Source: Chryseobacterium piperi (GTDB lineage Bacteria > Bacteroidota > Bacteroidia > Flavobacteriales > Weeksellaceae). Taken from it: DNA of 64,000 bases. Under the pieces are notes generated by a model, which had not been told where the DNA came from, did not search any database, and was given only the letters and a program-made list of their open reading frames with translations. Made by a program: the position numbers and the translations under genes. Position 1 is the stretch's first letter. Every line of letters begins with the position of its first letter. The stretch is taken from positions 3,720,001 through 3,784,000 of the forward strand of contig NZ_CP023049.2 in the NCBI RefSeq assembly GCF_002285635.2, written 5' to 3'. This document shows, piece by piece, positions 45,535 through 54,721 of this stretch.

Positions 45535-46326
45535 TTATATTCTTGTGTAGCCTTTGGATTCTAATTCTTCACAGGTGTATTCATAAACCTGTGTGAACAT
45601 TTCATCCATAAACTTTTTATTGAAAAGACTGAACTTTGTCATTTTGGGTGGGTCCAAAAAAATGTCGCAGGACTTTGCTTTGGAATATACCGATTTGGCA
45701 ATCGCTAAATGCAGAATCCTGTCAAACTCTTTCATTAAGCTCATTTTTTTTAATTCGTCATAGCTAATCGAGTTCACATGAGAAGCTATTAAAAAATCAC
45801 ATTTATCAATGATAGGCTCAATAGGGAGGTTATCAAGGACGCCGCCATCTACATAAATTTTTTCTTCTATTCTTACAGGAGGTAAGATAAAAGGAACGCT
45901 TGAGGAAGCTAGGAGAGGTTGGAAAAGCGGACCTTCTGAAAAGAAATCAACAATTCCATGAGTCATTTCTGTAGCTGCAACATACACTGGTATTTTAAGA
46001 ATGCTAAAATCATCTTCAGGAAAATGATCTGTAAACAATTTTAAAATGAAATTTGAACTGAAAATACCATTTTTGGAGAGCTTTAGATAGGACCTTGAGA
46101 AGAATGTTGTTTGTTTTACGATGTCCATCATTTCATCCGGAGTTTTTCCAAATGAATAAAATGCCCCAACAATAGAACCGGCACTTGTTCCGGAAATGAT
46201 CTGTGGCTTTAAATCATATTCTTCCAATGCTTTTAAAACAGCGATATGAGCAATTCCCCGCATTCCGCCGCCGGAAAGTGTCAGACCTATAATGGGTTTC
46301 TTTTTTTTGAAGGAGAATAGATTCAT
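45535..46326 (-). CDS. Patatin-like phospholipase (RssA-like)
   Basis: 263 residues. The oxyanion loop LSGGGMRG at 17-24, nucleophile motif GTSAG with Ser48 and the catalytic DGG at Asp160 are all present, so the Ser-Asp dyad is intact. No signal peptide is seen, pointing to a cytoplasmic or membrane-associated lipid acyl hydrolase. Length and motifs fit the bacterial RssA/YlbK-like group. Physiological substrate unknown. Single gene between convergent DHH and upstream PLD-like gene. Confidence 0.88.
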   Translation of the reverse strand: MNLFSFKKKKPIIGLTLSGGGMRGIAHIAVLKALEEYDLKPQIISGTSAGSIVGAFYSFGKTPDEMMDIVKQTTFFSRSYLKLSKNGIFSSNFILKLFTDHFPEDDFSILKIPVYVAATEMTHGIVDFFSEGPLFQPLLASSSVPFILPPVRIEEKIYVDGGVLDNLPIEPIIDKCDFLIASHVNSISYDELKKMSLMKEFDRILHLAIAKSVYSKAKSCDIFLDPPKMTKFSLFNKKFMDEMFTQVYEYTCEELESKGYTRI

Positions 46327-46416
46327 TAATATGGTTAATCCATACTAATATAAGATTTTTTAATAAATATAATGTGATTTTTGAGGTAGCTTATGATAAG
46401 AAAAAGAGAATGTTTT

Positions 46417-47187
46417 TTAATTTTTAGGCTCATTATATAATTCTTTACCCCAGTACTGTATGTCTCTTTCAGGTAAGCCGGAATGATAAAATAGATTATT
46501 GAATTCTTCTACAAGTTTTACTACGGCCTTATTATCTGTTGTTCTTATTCTTGTTTCGTAATTTTCTTTGGTTCCACTTCCTGTAAAATTTAAAGAACCC
46601 ATATAAACAATTTCATCATCTATTATATAAACTTTACCATGTATGAAGGTATTTTTATATGTATTTGCATTTTGTGGAGATACAAAGACTTTGAATGGAA
46701 ATAATTGTGAATACTTGTAATTAAAAATGCGATGATTTTCAATTTTGTTTTGATATAAATGTTTGAGTAGAAATAACAAAATAATTGGAATTATGCCATA
46801 TAACAGCTTTGCACTTCTGTAAAAGTAAGCGGTTAGTATTAACGTAACGGCCAATGTAATGATACTATATAAAAGAATTTTAGTTAAATCTATCCATTTG
46901 TTTCTGATTTTTTCAGCTTCATTATCTTTTATTTGGTGTTGCTTAATTAATTTATGAATGTTTTTGTCATAAGAACCATAAAAATCTTCGATTGTATCTG
47001 TAGTTATCAAGTGAATATTGATTCCTTTGCTATGAAGATAGATTAGTTCTTTTATCAGAAACGGCGATAGATAAGGTGAGATAATTTTTACTGTTTTTCT
47101 TGCAGTAGAAATATCATCTAATAATTTTTTTCCTGCGCCTGTGCCAATATAGATATCACAGTTTGCTCCATTAAAATAAGTCCCCAT
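46417..47187 (-). CDS. Phospholipase D-like protein interrupted by a membrane hairpin
   Basis: 256 residues. The C-terminal half has one HKD motif (H193, K195, D200 in IHGKVYIIDD) followed by GSLNFTGSGTKENYE. The N-terminal part (KIISPYLSPFLIKELIYLHSKGINIHLITTD) is the start of the same PLD fold. Between them, at ~102-122 and ~128-143, two hydrophobic helices form a likely membrane hairpin. With a single HKD it would need to dimerise. Candidates include a membrane-tethered nuclease or phospholipase. No neighbouring gene suggests a defence system. Surrounding sequence is AT-rich and the 191-base gap upstream holds no recognisable element. Confidence 0.75.
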   Translation of the reverse strand: MGTYFNGANCDIYIGTGAGKKLLDDISTARKTVKIISPYLSPFLIKELIYLHSKGINIHLITTDTIEDFYGSYDKNIHKLIKQHQIKDNEAEKIRNKWIDLTKILLYSIITLAVTLILTAYFYRSAKLLYGIIPIILLFLLKHLYQNKIENHRIFNYKYSQLFPFKVFVSPQNANTYKNTFIHGKVYIIDDEIVYMGSLNFTGSGTKENYETRIRTTDNKAVVKLVEEFNNLFYHSGLPERDIQYWGKELYNEPKN

Positions 47188-47378
47188 ATTCTTAAGCTTT
47201 TCATTTGTGTTTGTACAAAAATTACCACTAACAAGTAATAGACACTTTTATAGTCTCGTTGAGAACTACATTGTTAGGGACAATGAAGTAAACTTACTAA
47301 AAACTTATTAAATTGAAATTATAGATTTATGATTCTCTAAAAAAACTTACTTTGTTGTAACTTTTAATAAACGTTAAA

Positions 47379-48200
47379 TTAAGGCCCATCACAGTCAGAA
47401 TCAATTTTTATAAAAAGGGAATTAAATTCAGCATTCATTTTCTCATCATATTGGGGTCTGTCAATGTCATCATTAGCGCAATTGCCCCAACCAAATACAA
47501 TCAGGTCTATGATGGCATAGTCTTTTTTATCAGGAGAGTTTAGATGCTTTTCGAATTCTTCTATTACATTTTGAGGGTTGCCATTTCTTTTGCTCATTTC
47601 TATACGGAGCTTCTTCCATTCTTCAACCATCTGACGGTCATCAGAATTTAAAGCATTAACAAAGCGGATGCAGTTTTTAGATATTTTGCTGTTAAGTAAA
47701 ACAGATGGATCCGAATATGCTAAAATCTGAATTCTTTGCTTCTCATAAGAATTCAGCAGTTCCTGGTATTTTTGTTTTTTTACGTTTTGCCAGTAGGGAG
47801 TATTGACAACTTTTAAGTTCTCTATTAGCTTTTTCTTTTCTGAAAATTCCTGATTAAGTTTTTCCAGGATCTGATCCTTATCATTTCTTACCTTATAAAG
47901 GTCTTCAAGATTAAAAACATGTGGAGAGTCCAGTAATAAACCACTTAGTTCATGATATAATTTGTAGGTTCCTTCAATTTCCTGTCGGGTATATTTGCTC
48001 TCGTCAAAATATCCTTTGTTGTCACACAGTTCCGTAGCGAAAGTAAAAAGGCTTCGTTTGCCTTGTTGTGATTTTAAGGTGTCTTTTGAGGTGCTTCCTA
48101 TCTGTGAAATCGAATCTGTACTACTGTTTTTAGAAGACGTGCTTTCTTTTTTGCAGGCAACGAATAGAAGAAGCATGATTGAAAGAGTCCATATTTTCAT
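47379..48200 (-). CDS. Lipoprotein of unknown function
   Basis: 273 residues. The signal peptide and lipobox LFVAC put the acylated cysteine at residue 16, followed by a serine- and lysine-rich linker (~17-50). The remainder is charged and mostly helical, with conserved-looking ELCDNKGYFDESKYTRQEIEGTYKLYHEL near 57-85. No domain was recognised. It is the last gene of a three-gene unit with the hydrolase at 48213 (12 bases upstream) and another lipoprotein. Confidence 0.72.
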   Translation of the reverse strand: MKIWTLSIMLLLFVACKKESTSSKNSSTDSISQIGSTSKDTLKSQQGKRSLFTFATELCDNKGYFDESKYTRQEIEGTYKLYHELSGLLLDSPHVFNLEDLYKVRNDKDQILEKLNQEFSEKKKLIENLKVVNTPYWQNVKKQKYQELLNSYEKQRIQILAYSDPSVLLNSKISKNCIRFVNALNSDDRQMVEEWKKLRIEMSKRNGNPQNVIEEFEKHLNSPDKKDYAIIDLIVFGWGNCANDDIDRPQYDEKMNAEFNSLFIKIDSDCDGP

Positions 48201-48212
48201 AGATGATTGTTT

Positions 48213-48995
48213 TTATAAAACTAAGTTTTTCGGCATATTGTGAAGAAGTTCTGTGTTAAGGATTTCAGCACAGATACTTGGCTTTTCCCAATGCCCGTTG
48301 TGCCCGCAGTCTAAAACATAAGATTTGATATTAGTTCTGTCCGGAAGATTTTTGATAGTTGCTTCAGTTTTTACTGCATTGTCATGTTTGCCGGCTAAGA
48401 CAAGAATTTTAGACTCCAGGTTTTCCAGAACATGTTTTTTGTCTGTTCTTTCTACCATTCCTTTTACACAGGCTAGAGCGCCGAGATTATTGGTAGATAA
48501 AGCAACCTCCAATGCTGTTTCTATTTTTCCCTCCAGAACATCTCTTTCGTTTGGATTGAATAGATTAGGAACTCCTGCTTTGGCATAATTAGGGAAAGCT
48601 TCCTGAATTATTCTGTAGCTTTTTATCCGCTGTTTTTTCTTTTCATCATCATCAGGGAAGTAGGTTGAGAAAAATAAAGTTAGACTTTTTAATGAGTCAG
48701 GATATTTTTCGGCAAAAGCCAGAGCGGTATATCCACCCATAGAGTGTCCCAGTAGATGAACTTTTTCTAGTTTTTGGTATTCCAGGACTTTTTTTACTTC
48801 CTCTGCCATAAGCTCCATTGTATGTACATCAGCAAGTATTTCAGATTGGCCGTGGCCTGGTAAATCAATTTTTAAAAGGGAAAAGCTTTTTGAAAGATGA
48901 GGTTCCATGTCGCTCCATATGGAAAGGTTTTCCATGAAGCCATGAAGCAGAACCAATGTTTCTTTTCCGTTTCCTTTTTTTTCAAAGTTCAGCAT
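48213..48995 (-). CDS. Alpha/beta hydrolase
   Basis: 260 residues. VLLHGFMENLSIW near 16-28 is the oxyanion region, GHSMGG at 83-88 has the nucleophile Ser85, and GHNGHWEKP near 233 supplies the histidine. There is no signal peptide. The sequence resembles the BioH/YbfF-type esterase group, but the substrate cannot be named. It lies between two lipoprotein genes, with 10- and 12-base gaps, so the three are probably one transcript. Confidence 0.88.
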   Translation of the reverse strand: MLNFEKKGNGKETLVLLHGFMENLSIWSDMEPHLSKSFSLLKIDLPGHGQSEILADVHTMELMAEEVKKVLEYQKLEKVHLLGHSMGGYTALAFAEKYPDSLKSLTLFFSTYFPDDDEKKKQRIKSYRIIQEAFPNYAKAGVPNLFNPNERDVLEGKIETALEVALSTNNLGALACVKGMVERTDKKHVLENLESKILVLAGKHDNAVKTEATIKNLPDRTNIKSYVLDCGHNGHWEKPSICAEILNTELLHNMPKNLVL

Positions 48996-49005
48996 AATTC
49001 AAAAA

Positions 49006-49509
49006 TTAAAAGTGAATGTCGATATAATCTGCAAATCCTGAGCCGTTGATCATATCCTGTAATCTCCAGGTTTTTCCTCCGTCTTTGGAAAGAAATGTTT
49101 TTGTTCCCTTTCTTGTATAGGGCTTTCCGTTATCATTTTCAGCAATACTTTGAGTGATTTCTCCTGTGAAGTTCATATGCTTAGGCGAAACAACAACGGC
49201 TGTTCCTTTAATGGTGACGTAGTTTTTCCCGGATTTTACACTTCCTGAAACCTCATATTCGTCTCTGCTGACTTTTTTAAAATCTACAAAGCCTGAACTT
49301 TTGATTGAGTTGTGGGTGAATTTTCTGCTTCCGCTGAAGTCCTGAAATCTGTTTTTGTTTTTAATACTATCGTTCAGTTTTGTCCTGGCAGCGTTAATAG
49401 AATCAATAATCTTTACACTGTCTACCTGATTTGACGTAGATTGGGTTTCTTTTTTTGAACATGAAACGAATACGGTTGCAATACTTGCTGCGATTAAAAT
49501 ATTTTTCAT
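49006..49509 (-). CDS. Lipoprotein of unknown function
   Basis: 167 residues from the ATG at 49507-49509; the codon before it is TTG. The lipobox VFVSC makes the cysteine at residue 17 the acylated one. A charged linker precedes a beta-rich domain (~65-165) with KVSRDEYEVSGSVKSGKNYVTIKGTAVV and DGGKTWRLQDMINGSGFADYIDIHF. No family recognised. First gene of the unit that continues with the hydrolase and the second lipoprotein; its promoter box is at 49531-49538. Confidence 0.72.
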   Translation of the reverse strand: MKNILIAASIATVFVSCSKKETQSTSNQVDSVKIIDSINAARTKLNDSIKNKNRFQDFSGSRKFTHNSIKSSGFVDFKKVSRDEYEVSGSVKSGKNYVTIKGTAVVVSPKHMNFTGEITQSIAENDNGKPYTRKGTKTFLSKDGGKTWRLQDMINGSGFADYIDIHF

Positions 49510-49530
49510 CAACGAATAAAATTATACTCT

Positions 49531-49538
49531 CAAATGTA
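49531..49538 (-). promoter_or_regulatory. Promoter -7 box of the lipoprotein-hydrolase-lipoprotein unit
   Basis: TACATTTG on the minus strand, 21 bases before the ATG at 49509. Confidence 0.55.
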
Positions 49539-49541
49539 AAT

Positions 49542-49572
49542 AAAAAAGAGCATTTTTAAAATGCTCTTTTTC
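49542..49572 (-). terminator. Terminator of exbD
   Basis: AAAAAGAGCATTTT and AAAATGCTCTTTTT form a near-perfect hairpin right after the exbD stop, with an A run on the plus strand giving the U tract. Confidence 0.85.
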
Positions 49573-49576
49573 TTTT

Positions 49577-50092
49577 TTATTTTGTTAATTCGTCGTAGAC
49601 TTTTTTCTCCCATGGCTTAATGTCCGTAATACCGTATCGTTCTTTTTTAGAAATAGCAATATTGTCCAGCATATCTACAAAGTTTTTGTAGTTTGAGTCG
49701 TCTGTAGGTTCAATAATGATGGTGAAATTATTTCTTGCAGGAGCATTGTTGTAAGCTTCTGAAATAATTTTAGAAATAGTCACTCCGTTATAGCTGGCCT
49801 CTTTTAAATTACCTGCATTTAAATCTTCTTTTGCTTGTTGATGATAAAACACCCGATTGTCCTTTCCAATGATAAATGTAATCTGATTTTTAGTATCAAT
49901 CACATTTACGGGAGGAGTGTTGCTTTTCGCAGGTAATCCTAAATCCATGACATTAGGTTTTGTAAAATTAGTGGTAAACATGAAAAAGGTAATTAATAAA
50001 AAACCTAAATCTACCATAGGAGTCATGTCAACTTTAATTAGTTTTTTTCTTTGTTTTCCTCCTTGTTTTTCTTGTGCAATTACTTCAGTCAT
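49577..50092 (-). CDS. exbD: ExbD/TolR-family biopolymer transport protein
   Basis: 171 residues. A short basic cytoplasmic N-terminus, then VDMTPMVDLGFLLITFFMFTT (~21-41), the single membrane helix with the conserved proton-path aspartate (Asp28), then a periplasmic domain containing FTIIIEPTDDSNYKNFVDMLDN. It works with ExbB and a TonB protein to energise outer-membrane uptake. It is alone here, with no exbB or tonB adjacent; an exbB-like gene starts at 63874. Confidence 0.9.
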   Translation of the reverse strand: MTEVIAQEKQGGKQRKKLIKVDMTPMVDLGFLLITFFMFTTNFTKPNVMDLGLPAKSNTPPVNVIDTKNQITFIIGKDNRVFYHQQAKEDLNAGNLKEASYNGVTISKIISEAYNNAPARNNFTIIIEPTDDSNYKNFVDMLDNIAISKKERYGITDIKPWEKKVYDELTK

Positions 50093-50256
50093 AACGAATG
50101 TTTTAAAATGTTAAACCTTTTTAATAAAAAGTGTCGTATTGCTCTTTATTTAATCAAATCAATGCAAAGTTTGTACCTGATTTATTAAATATGTAAATAT
50201 TTGTTATTTTCATTGAGTGTTTGAGTATAAATATTATTAAAATCAATGCATTAAAA

Positions 50257-50284
50257 AACCTTATCAAAATTAATTGATAAGGTT
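50257..50284 (-). terminator. Terminator of dsbD
   Basis: AACCTTATCAA and TTGATAAGGTT with a 6-base loop, followed on the minus transcript by a U tract, 22 bases after the dsbD stop. Confidence 0.82.
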
Positions 50285-50306
50285 GTATTGAGATGTTGAT
50301 ATAAGT

Positions 50307-52382
50307 CTATTTATTCTTCTTAAAATAATTGACACCACATTCCAGGAATTTTTTGAAATCCTCTTTTGGCATATAACCGGAAACAGGAGTGTTAATTACT
50401 TTTCCGTCTGGCGTTACCAATACATAGTGAGGTTGTGAGTTATTATTGAAGTTTACCTGTTGGAATAAGCTCCATCTGTCGCCAATTGTTTTTACCTTTT
50501 TAATTTGTCCTTCTCCAAGATCTATTTTTGTTTTCTGATCTTCCGGAAGTTCTTCCTTATCATCTACATATAGCGATGCCAGCACGACATCATTTTGCAG
50601 AATCGGGAGAATATCTGGTTCACTCCAAACGAATTCTTCCATTTTTCTACAGTTTTCACAACCGTAGCCAGTAAAGTCTATCAGGATCGGTTTATTTTCT
50701 TTTTTAGCCAATTCAACTGCTTTAAAGAAATCATGCTCAGGATGCATTCCGAGGATTCCATCCTTTTCATTATGGAAATAGCTTACGTTTAGCGGAGGTA
50801 AGATTCCGCTTAATAATTGAAGTTTTGGACGGTCTGAAGGAATAAGTCCCTGAATCAGATATATAACAAAGCCGATACTCAGTACTCCAAATATTTTTCT
50901 TGTAATAGAGATTTTAGGTTTTTTATCATCATGTGGAAATCTGATTAATCCAAATAAATATAGAGTAAGCCCTATTGTAATAATGATCCAGATAACGATA
51001 AAAAGTTCACGTTTTAGTAAGAACGTTTTAGAAACTAAATCCGCTTTTGATAAGAATTTAAGTGCTAAAGCTAATTCTACAAATCCTAAGACTACTTTTA
51101 CCGTATTCATCCATCCTCCTGACTTTGGAAGACTCTGTAATGCCTGAGGAAATAGAGCTAACAATCCAAAAATAATAGCCCATGCTAATCCAAACCCTGC
51201 TAAAGCAAAAGTTAATAACATCGGGACATTTGTAGAGCCGGTAACTGCGCTTCCCAGTAAACTTCCTAAAATAGGTCCTGTACAAGAGAATGAAACAATA
51301 ACCAGTGTTAATGCCATAAAGAAAATACCGATAATTCCCCCTGCTTCTTCAGCTTTGGAAGATTTATTGGCAATAGAGCTTGGCAGTGTAATGTCATAAT
51401 ATCCAAAGAAGCTTCCTGCGAAGAAGATAAAAATGATAAAGAAGGCAATATTCAGCCATACGCTTGTAGATATTTCATTGAAGATATTCCCGGCAATCCC
51501 ATTGATTAAATGGAAAGGAAGACTCAGTAAAACGAAAATTAAAAGAATGAAAAATCCATAAATAAGAGCATCTCTTTTTCCTTTTGCCTTGTTTTTATTT
51601 CCTTTGGTAAAGAATGAAACCGTTAAAGGAATCATTGGAAAAACACAAGGAGTTAATAAAGCAATGAGACCTCCGATAAATCCTAAGAACAAATAAGTCC
51701 AATAATTTTCATCCATTTTTGTAGATGCGGTACCGCAATCTGTTAAAGGCTTTTTGAAATCTAAAGTTTCTATTTTTAATTGCTTTGGATCCAAGCTTGA
51801 AGTTTCTGCCACCGTGATTTCTCCTTTTACGGGATTTTCAACCACCATCTCCTTTATTTTTGCTGAATCTTTTGTGGGTTCTGTAGTTGTTGCAGCGGGA
51901 GATTCTTCAGTAGCTCCTTTCGGAGTAACTTTTTGATTGAATTCTAAAGTATTGGGAGCCAGACAAACTCTGTCGTCGCAGGTTTGATAAGTAATTTCTG
52001 ACGTTACATCAGCAGGCTTTGTAGCGTCTTTAAGCTTGAATTTTTGTTTAAATCCGACAGAATTGGAATAGAAAACAATCGTTCCGCCAAAGGCTTCGGA
52101 AAATTCCTCATGTTTTTTTCCAACCTCCTGAAATGTTCCGATCAACTCAATATTTTTCCCGGATACCTTATATTCTGTAGGGATTCCTGTATCCTCAGGA
52201 ATATCTTTTGAATAAATATGCCAGCCACCTTCTATCGTTGTATTAAGCACTGCCTCATATTGATTATTCCCTAAATCGTTGATAGTGAATTTGAATTTTA
52301 CAGGATTTTTGATTTGAGCGTTAAGTCCTGAAAATAAGAATACCAAAGCCAGTAATAGCCATGCCTTAAATTTACTTTTCAT
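50307..52382 (-). CDS. dsbD: Thiol:disulfide interchange protein DsbD
   Basis: 691 residues. A signal peptide ends near LNAQ, followed by the N-terminal DsbD domain with its cysteine pair in TYQTCDDRVCLAP (~130-142). Eight or so membrane helices fill ~228-500, with TPCVFPMIPL and SCTGPILGS supplying the membrane cysteines. The C-terminal thioredoxin domain has GYGCENCRKMEEFVW, CxxC near 575. It carries electrons from cytoplasmic thioredoxin to periplasmic thiols. It follows tilS by 2 bases, so they are co-transcribed. Confidence 0.93.
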   Translation of the reverse strand: MKSKFKAWLLLALVFLFSGLNAQIKNPVKFKFTINDLGNNQYEAVLNTTIEGGWHIYSKDIPEDTGIPTEYKVSGKNIELIGTFQEVGKKHEEFSEAFGGTIVFYSNSVGFKQKFKLKDATKPADVTSEITYQTCDDRVCLAPNTLEFNQKVTPKGATEESPAATTTEPTKDSAKIKEMVVENPVKGEITVAETSSLDPKQLKIETLDFKKPLTDCGTASTKMDENYWTYLFLGFIGGLIALLTPCVFPMIPLTVSFFTKGNKNKAKGKRDALIYGFFILLIFVLLSLPFHLINGIAGNIFNEISTSVWLNIAFFIIFIFFAGSFFGYYDITLPSSIANKSSKAEEAGGIIGIFFMALTLVIVSFSCTGPILGSLLGSAVTGSTNVPMLLTFALAGFGLAWAIIFGLLALFPQALQSLPKSGGWMNTVKVVLGFVELALALKFLSKADLVSKTFLLKRELFIVIWIIITIGLTLYLFGLIRFPHDDKKPKISITRKIFGVLSIGFVIYLIQGLIPSDRPKLQLLSGILPPLNVSYFHNEKDGILGMHPEHDFFKAVELAKKENKPILIDFTGYGCENCRKMEEFVWSEPDILPILQNDVVLASLYVDDKEELPEDQKTKIDLGEGQIKKVKTIGDRWSLFQQVNFNNNSQPHYVLVTPDGKVINTPVSGYMPKEDFKKFLECGVNYFKKNK

Positions 52383-52384
52383 TT

Positions 52385-53701
52385 TTACTTTTGGTTAAAA
52401 AGGTTGAGGGTATATCTGGTTTTTTCTGTACAGACAAATCTTCTGTCTTGTCTGTAAGGAATAACACCTAGTACATTTTTATTGCCATCTGCCAATACCC
52501 AAATTTTTTGCTTCGCTAAAATAGATAATTTTTCATCTTTAAAGAACTTAGAAACTTTCTTTTTTCCTGAAAAGTTTAATGGATAAAATAAATCACCTTC
52601 CTGTTTTCTTCTTAAAACTAACGGAAACTGAATTTTTTCCATATCAAAACTCCATTGGAAGTTTTTGTTGTCCTCACCAGTCAATTGAATAAAATCTTTG
52701 ATATTCAGATCAATTGACATAGGATTAAAATCAGATTTTTCAATTAAAATAATTTCCTGATTACTTTCCTGATCAGAATGGCGGTTAATGATGATTAATT
52801 CATCCCTATTGATCACCAACTGGTATTCATTAGAAAAAAAAGAACTTCCGGTTTCTGCAGTGAAGATTTTTTTAATCTCTTCTTCTTTGCCGAATCCATA
52901 TTTTTTTAAAATTTCAAATCTTACAAAATCACTTTCTTTATTTAGCTTTTCTTTGGATAGGATTCTGTTTCCTAAGTTAAATGAAGAAAGATTATTTTCA
53001 ATGTCCTGAATTTGTTTTCGGACAAAGTCTTTGGTTTGATTAAGATAGGAAGAGGTCTTTTTAAAGTTTTCTAAAAAATGATCATTCGTCTCTAAAAGTT
53101 TTGGAACAATCTCATTTCTTATCTTATTTCTTAGATAATCACTTTTTTTGTTGGAGAGATCTTCTCTGTATTCAATATTATTTTCTTGGGCAAAAGCATA
53201 GATCTCTTCCTTTGAGTAGGATAAGAGGGGGCGAAGAATTTTGTTGTCATTCGCAGGAATACCACTAAGTCCATTGATGCCGGATGCTTTTGACAAGTTA
53301 ATGATAAACGTTTCCAGCTGATCATTCAAATGGTGTGCAGTAACCAGATATTTCAGGTCTTCTTTTTCCTGAATTTTCTTGAAAAACCTATAACGGATTT
53401 CTCTTGCCCAAAGCTGAATCGAATTTTCTGGTTGATGGTCCTTTTCAGAAACTTCGTACAGGTGAAATTTAATATGGGATTTATCACAAAAATCCTGTAC
53501 TACTTTTTGGTCCAGATCAGAGTCGTTTCCCCGAAGCTTATAGTTGATATGGGCAATCTCAAAAGGTATTCCGGAATCCAAGAATAGTGAAGCTAAAACC
53601 ATAGAATCAGCTCCGCCACTTACCCCTAAAAGATAGGTGTTGTTTTCAGGTGATTGAACGAGTTCTGCCAGATGATCTTTAATACTTAATTTTTTCAACA
53701 T
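52385..53701 (-). CDS. tilS: tRNA(Ile)-lysidine synthase
   Basis: 438 residues from the ATG at 53699-53701. The PP-loop GVSGGADSMVLAS (~27-39), HINYKLRGNDSDLD and ELETFIINLSKASGINGLSGIPA match TilS; the C-terminal substrate domain (FPLVLRRKQEGDLFYPL, KVSKFFKDEK) is present. It makes lysidine at C34 of tRNA-Ile(CAU). An ATG six codons upstream (53719) sits only 5 bases from the TATCTTTG box and would be leaderless, so the internal ATG is preferred. Confidence 0.92.
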   Translation of the reverse strand: MLKKLSIKDHLAELVQSPENNTYLLGVSGGADSMVLASLFLDSGIPFEIAHINYKLRGNDSDLDQKVVQDFCDKSHIKFHLYEVSEKDHQPENSIQLWAREIRYRFFKKIQEKEDLKYLVTAHHLNDQLETFIINLSKASGINGLSGIPANDNKILRPLLSYSKEEIYAFAQENNIEYREDLSNKKSDYLRNKIRNEIVPKLLETNDHFLENFKKTSSYLNQTKDFVRKQIQDIENNLSSFNLGNRILSKEKLNKESDFVRFEILKKYGFGKEEEIKKIFTAETGSSFFSNEYQLVINRDELIIINRHSDQESNQEIILIEKSDFNPMSIDLNIKDFIQLTGEDNKNFQWSFDMEKIQFPLVLRRKQEGDLFYPLNFSGKKKVSKFFKDEKLSILAKQKIWVLADGNKNVLGVIPYRQDRRFVCTEKTRYTLNLFNQK

Positions 53702-53724
53702 GGATGTTGAGAATTTCATTTGTG

Positions 53725-53732
53725 CAAAGATA
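53725..53732 (-). promoter_or_regulatory. Promoter -7 box of tilS-dsbD
   Basis: TATCTTTG on the minus strand. It places the transcription start at about 53719-53720, which favours the tilS start at 53701. Confidence 0.6.
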
Positions 53733-53757
53733 ATTCATATAATTCAATTGAATTTTC

Positions 53758-53765
53758 TAACTTTG
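53758..53765 (+). promoter_or_regulatory. Promoter -7 box of the OmpA-family gene
   Basis: TAACTTTG, 22 bases before the ATG at 53788; divergent from the tilS promoter 25 bases away. Confidence 0.6.
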
Positions 53766-53787
53766 ATTCGTCTAAAAAAGATTATTT

Positions 53788-54621
53788 ATGAAGATATTAA
53801 AAATTGTAGCAGTTTCTGCAATGGCGTTGGGAATGACATCGTGTGTCAGCAAAAAGCAGTATGATGCATTAAGTTCTAACTATAAGCAATGTATTGAAAA
53901 TATCGGTGAAAGACAAAGAGAAATTCAGGATCTGAAGTCTCAAAACTCTGCGTTATCCGGTGAGAATAATTTGTTAAAAAGCCAGCATGATGCTTTAAAG
54001 TCATCTTTAGATGCTTGCTTGTCTAATACAGGAAAAAGTTCTGCAAACATTGATAAATTAGTAGGAGAGATTAATGCTTCTAACTCATATATCAAGAGAT
54101 TGATTTCTAGTAATGCTAAGAATGACAGCTTGAATTTAGCGTTGTCAAACAAACTAAAAAGATCTTTGGATAATGTAACAGACGATGATGTTCAGATTAA
54201 AGTGTTGAAGGGAGTGGTAATGATTTCTCTTTCAGACAAAATGTTGTATAAAACAGGAGATTATAACATCTTACCTGCCGCTCAGGAAGTATTAGGGAAA
54301 GTAGCTAAAGTAATCAATGATTACGATAAATATTCAGTATTGATTGAAGGTAATACGGATAATGCTCCTTTAAACTCACCTAATCTACCAAGAGATAACT
54401 GGGATCTTTCAGCATTGAGAGGTACTGCAGTCGCTAAAGTTTTACAGACTCAATTCGGTGTGGATCCTTCAAGAATTACTGCCGGAGGACGTTCAGAATA
54501 TAATCCTAAAGCAACAAATATGAGTGTTTCAGGAAGAGCAGAAAACAGAAGAACAGAAATCATCATTATGCCTAAACTTGATGAGTTTATGAGATTGATG
54601 GATATTGCTCCTAAGAAATAA
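53788..54621 (+). CDS. OmpA-family peptidoglycan-associated lipoprotein
   Basis: 277 residues. A lipobox GMTSC makes Cys19 the acylated residue. Residues ~25-135 form a long helix with coiled-coil character (DLKSQNSALSGENNLLKSQHDALKS), then an OmpA-like domain (~140-265) with IEGNTDNAP, NWDLSALRGTAVAKVLQ, GVDPSRITAGGRSEYNP and NRRTEIII. Such proteins hold the outer membrane to peptidoglycan. The gene stands alone between a divergent promoter and its own terminator. Confidence 0.92.
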   Translation: MKILKIVAVSAMALGMTSCVSKKQYDALSSNYKQCIENIGERQREIQDLKSQNSALSGENNLLKSQHDALKSSLDACLSNTGKSSANIDKLVGEINASNSYIKRLISSNAKNDSLNLALSNKLKRSLDNVTDDDVQIKVLKGVVMISLSDKMLYKTGDYNILPAAQEVLGKVAKVINDYDKYSVLIEGNTDNAPLNSPNLPRDNWDLSALRGTAVAKVLQTQFGVDPSRITAGGRSEYNPKATNMSVSGRAENRRTEIIIMPKLDEFMRLMDIAPKK

Positions 54622-54640
54622 TTACATAATAAAATATTGA

Positions 54641-54669
54641 AAAAGAGGACGTTTTAAATGTCCTCTTTT
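54641..54669 (+). terminator. Terminator of the OmpA-family gene
   Basis: AAAAGAGGAC and GTCCTCTTTT with a 9-base loop and a T run, 20 bases after the stop. Confidence 0.85.
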
Positions 54670-54721
54670 TTATTGGTGAATAGTGAATGGGTTTAGGGAA
54701 TATACATATCTCATCTTAATA

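Noticed and set aside
46417..47187. Anti-phage defence system around the PLD-like gene
   Set aside because: Neighbours are a patatin-like hydrolase on its own unit and unrelated lipoproteins; there is no helicase, nucleotide cyclase or other usual partner.
54672..54700. Remnant of a TAGTGAAT-type iterated repeat after the OmpA-family gene
   Set aside because: Only two partial units (GTGAATAGTGAATG) are present, too little to call an element.
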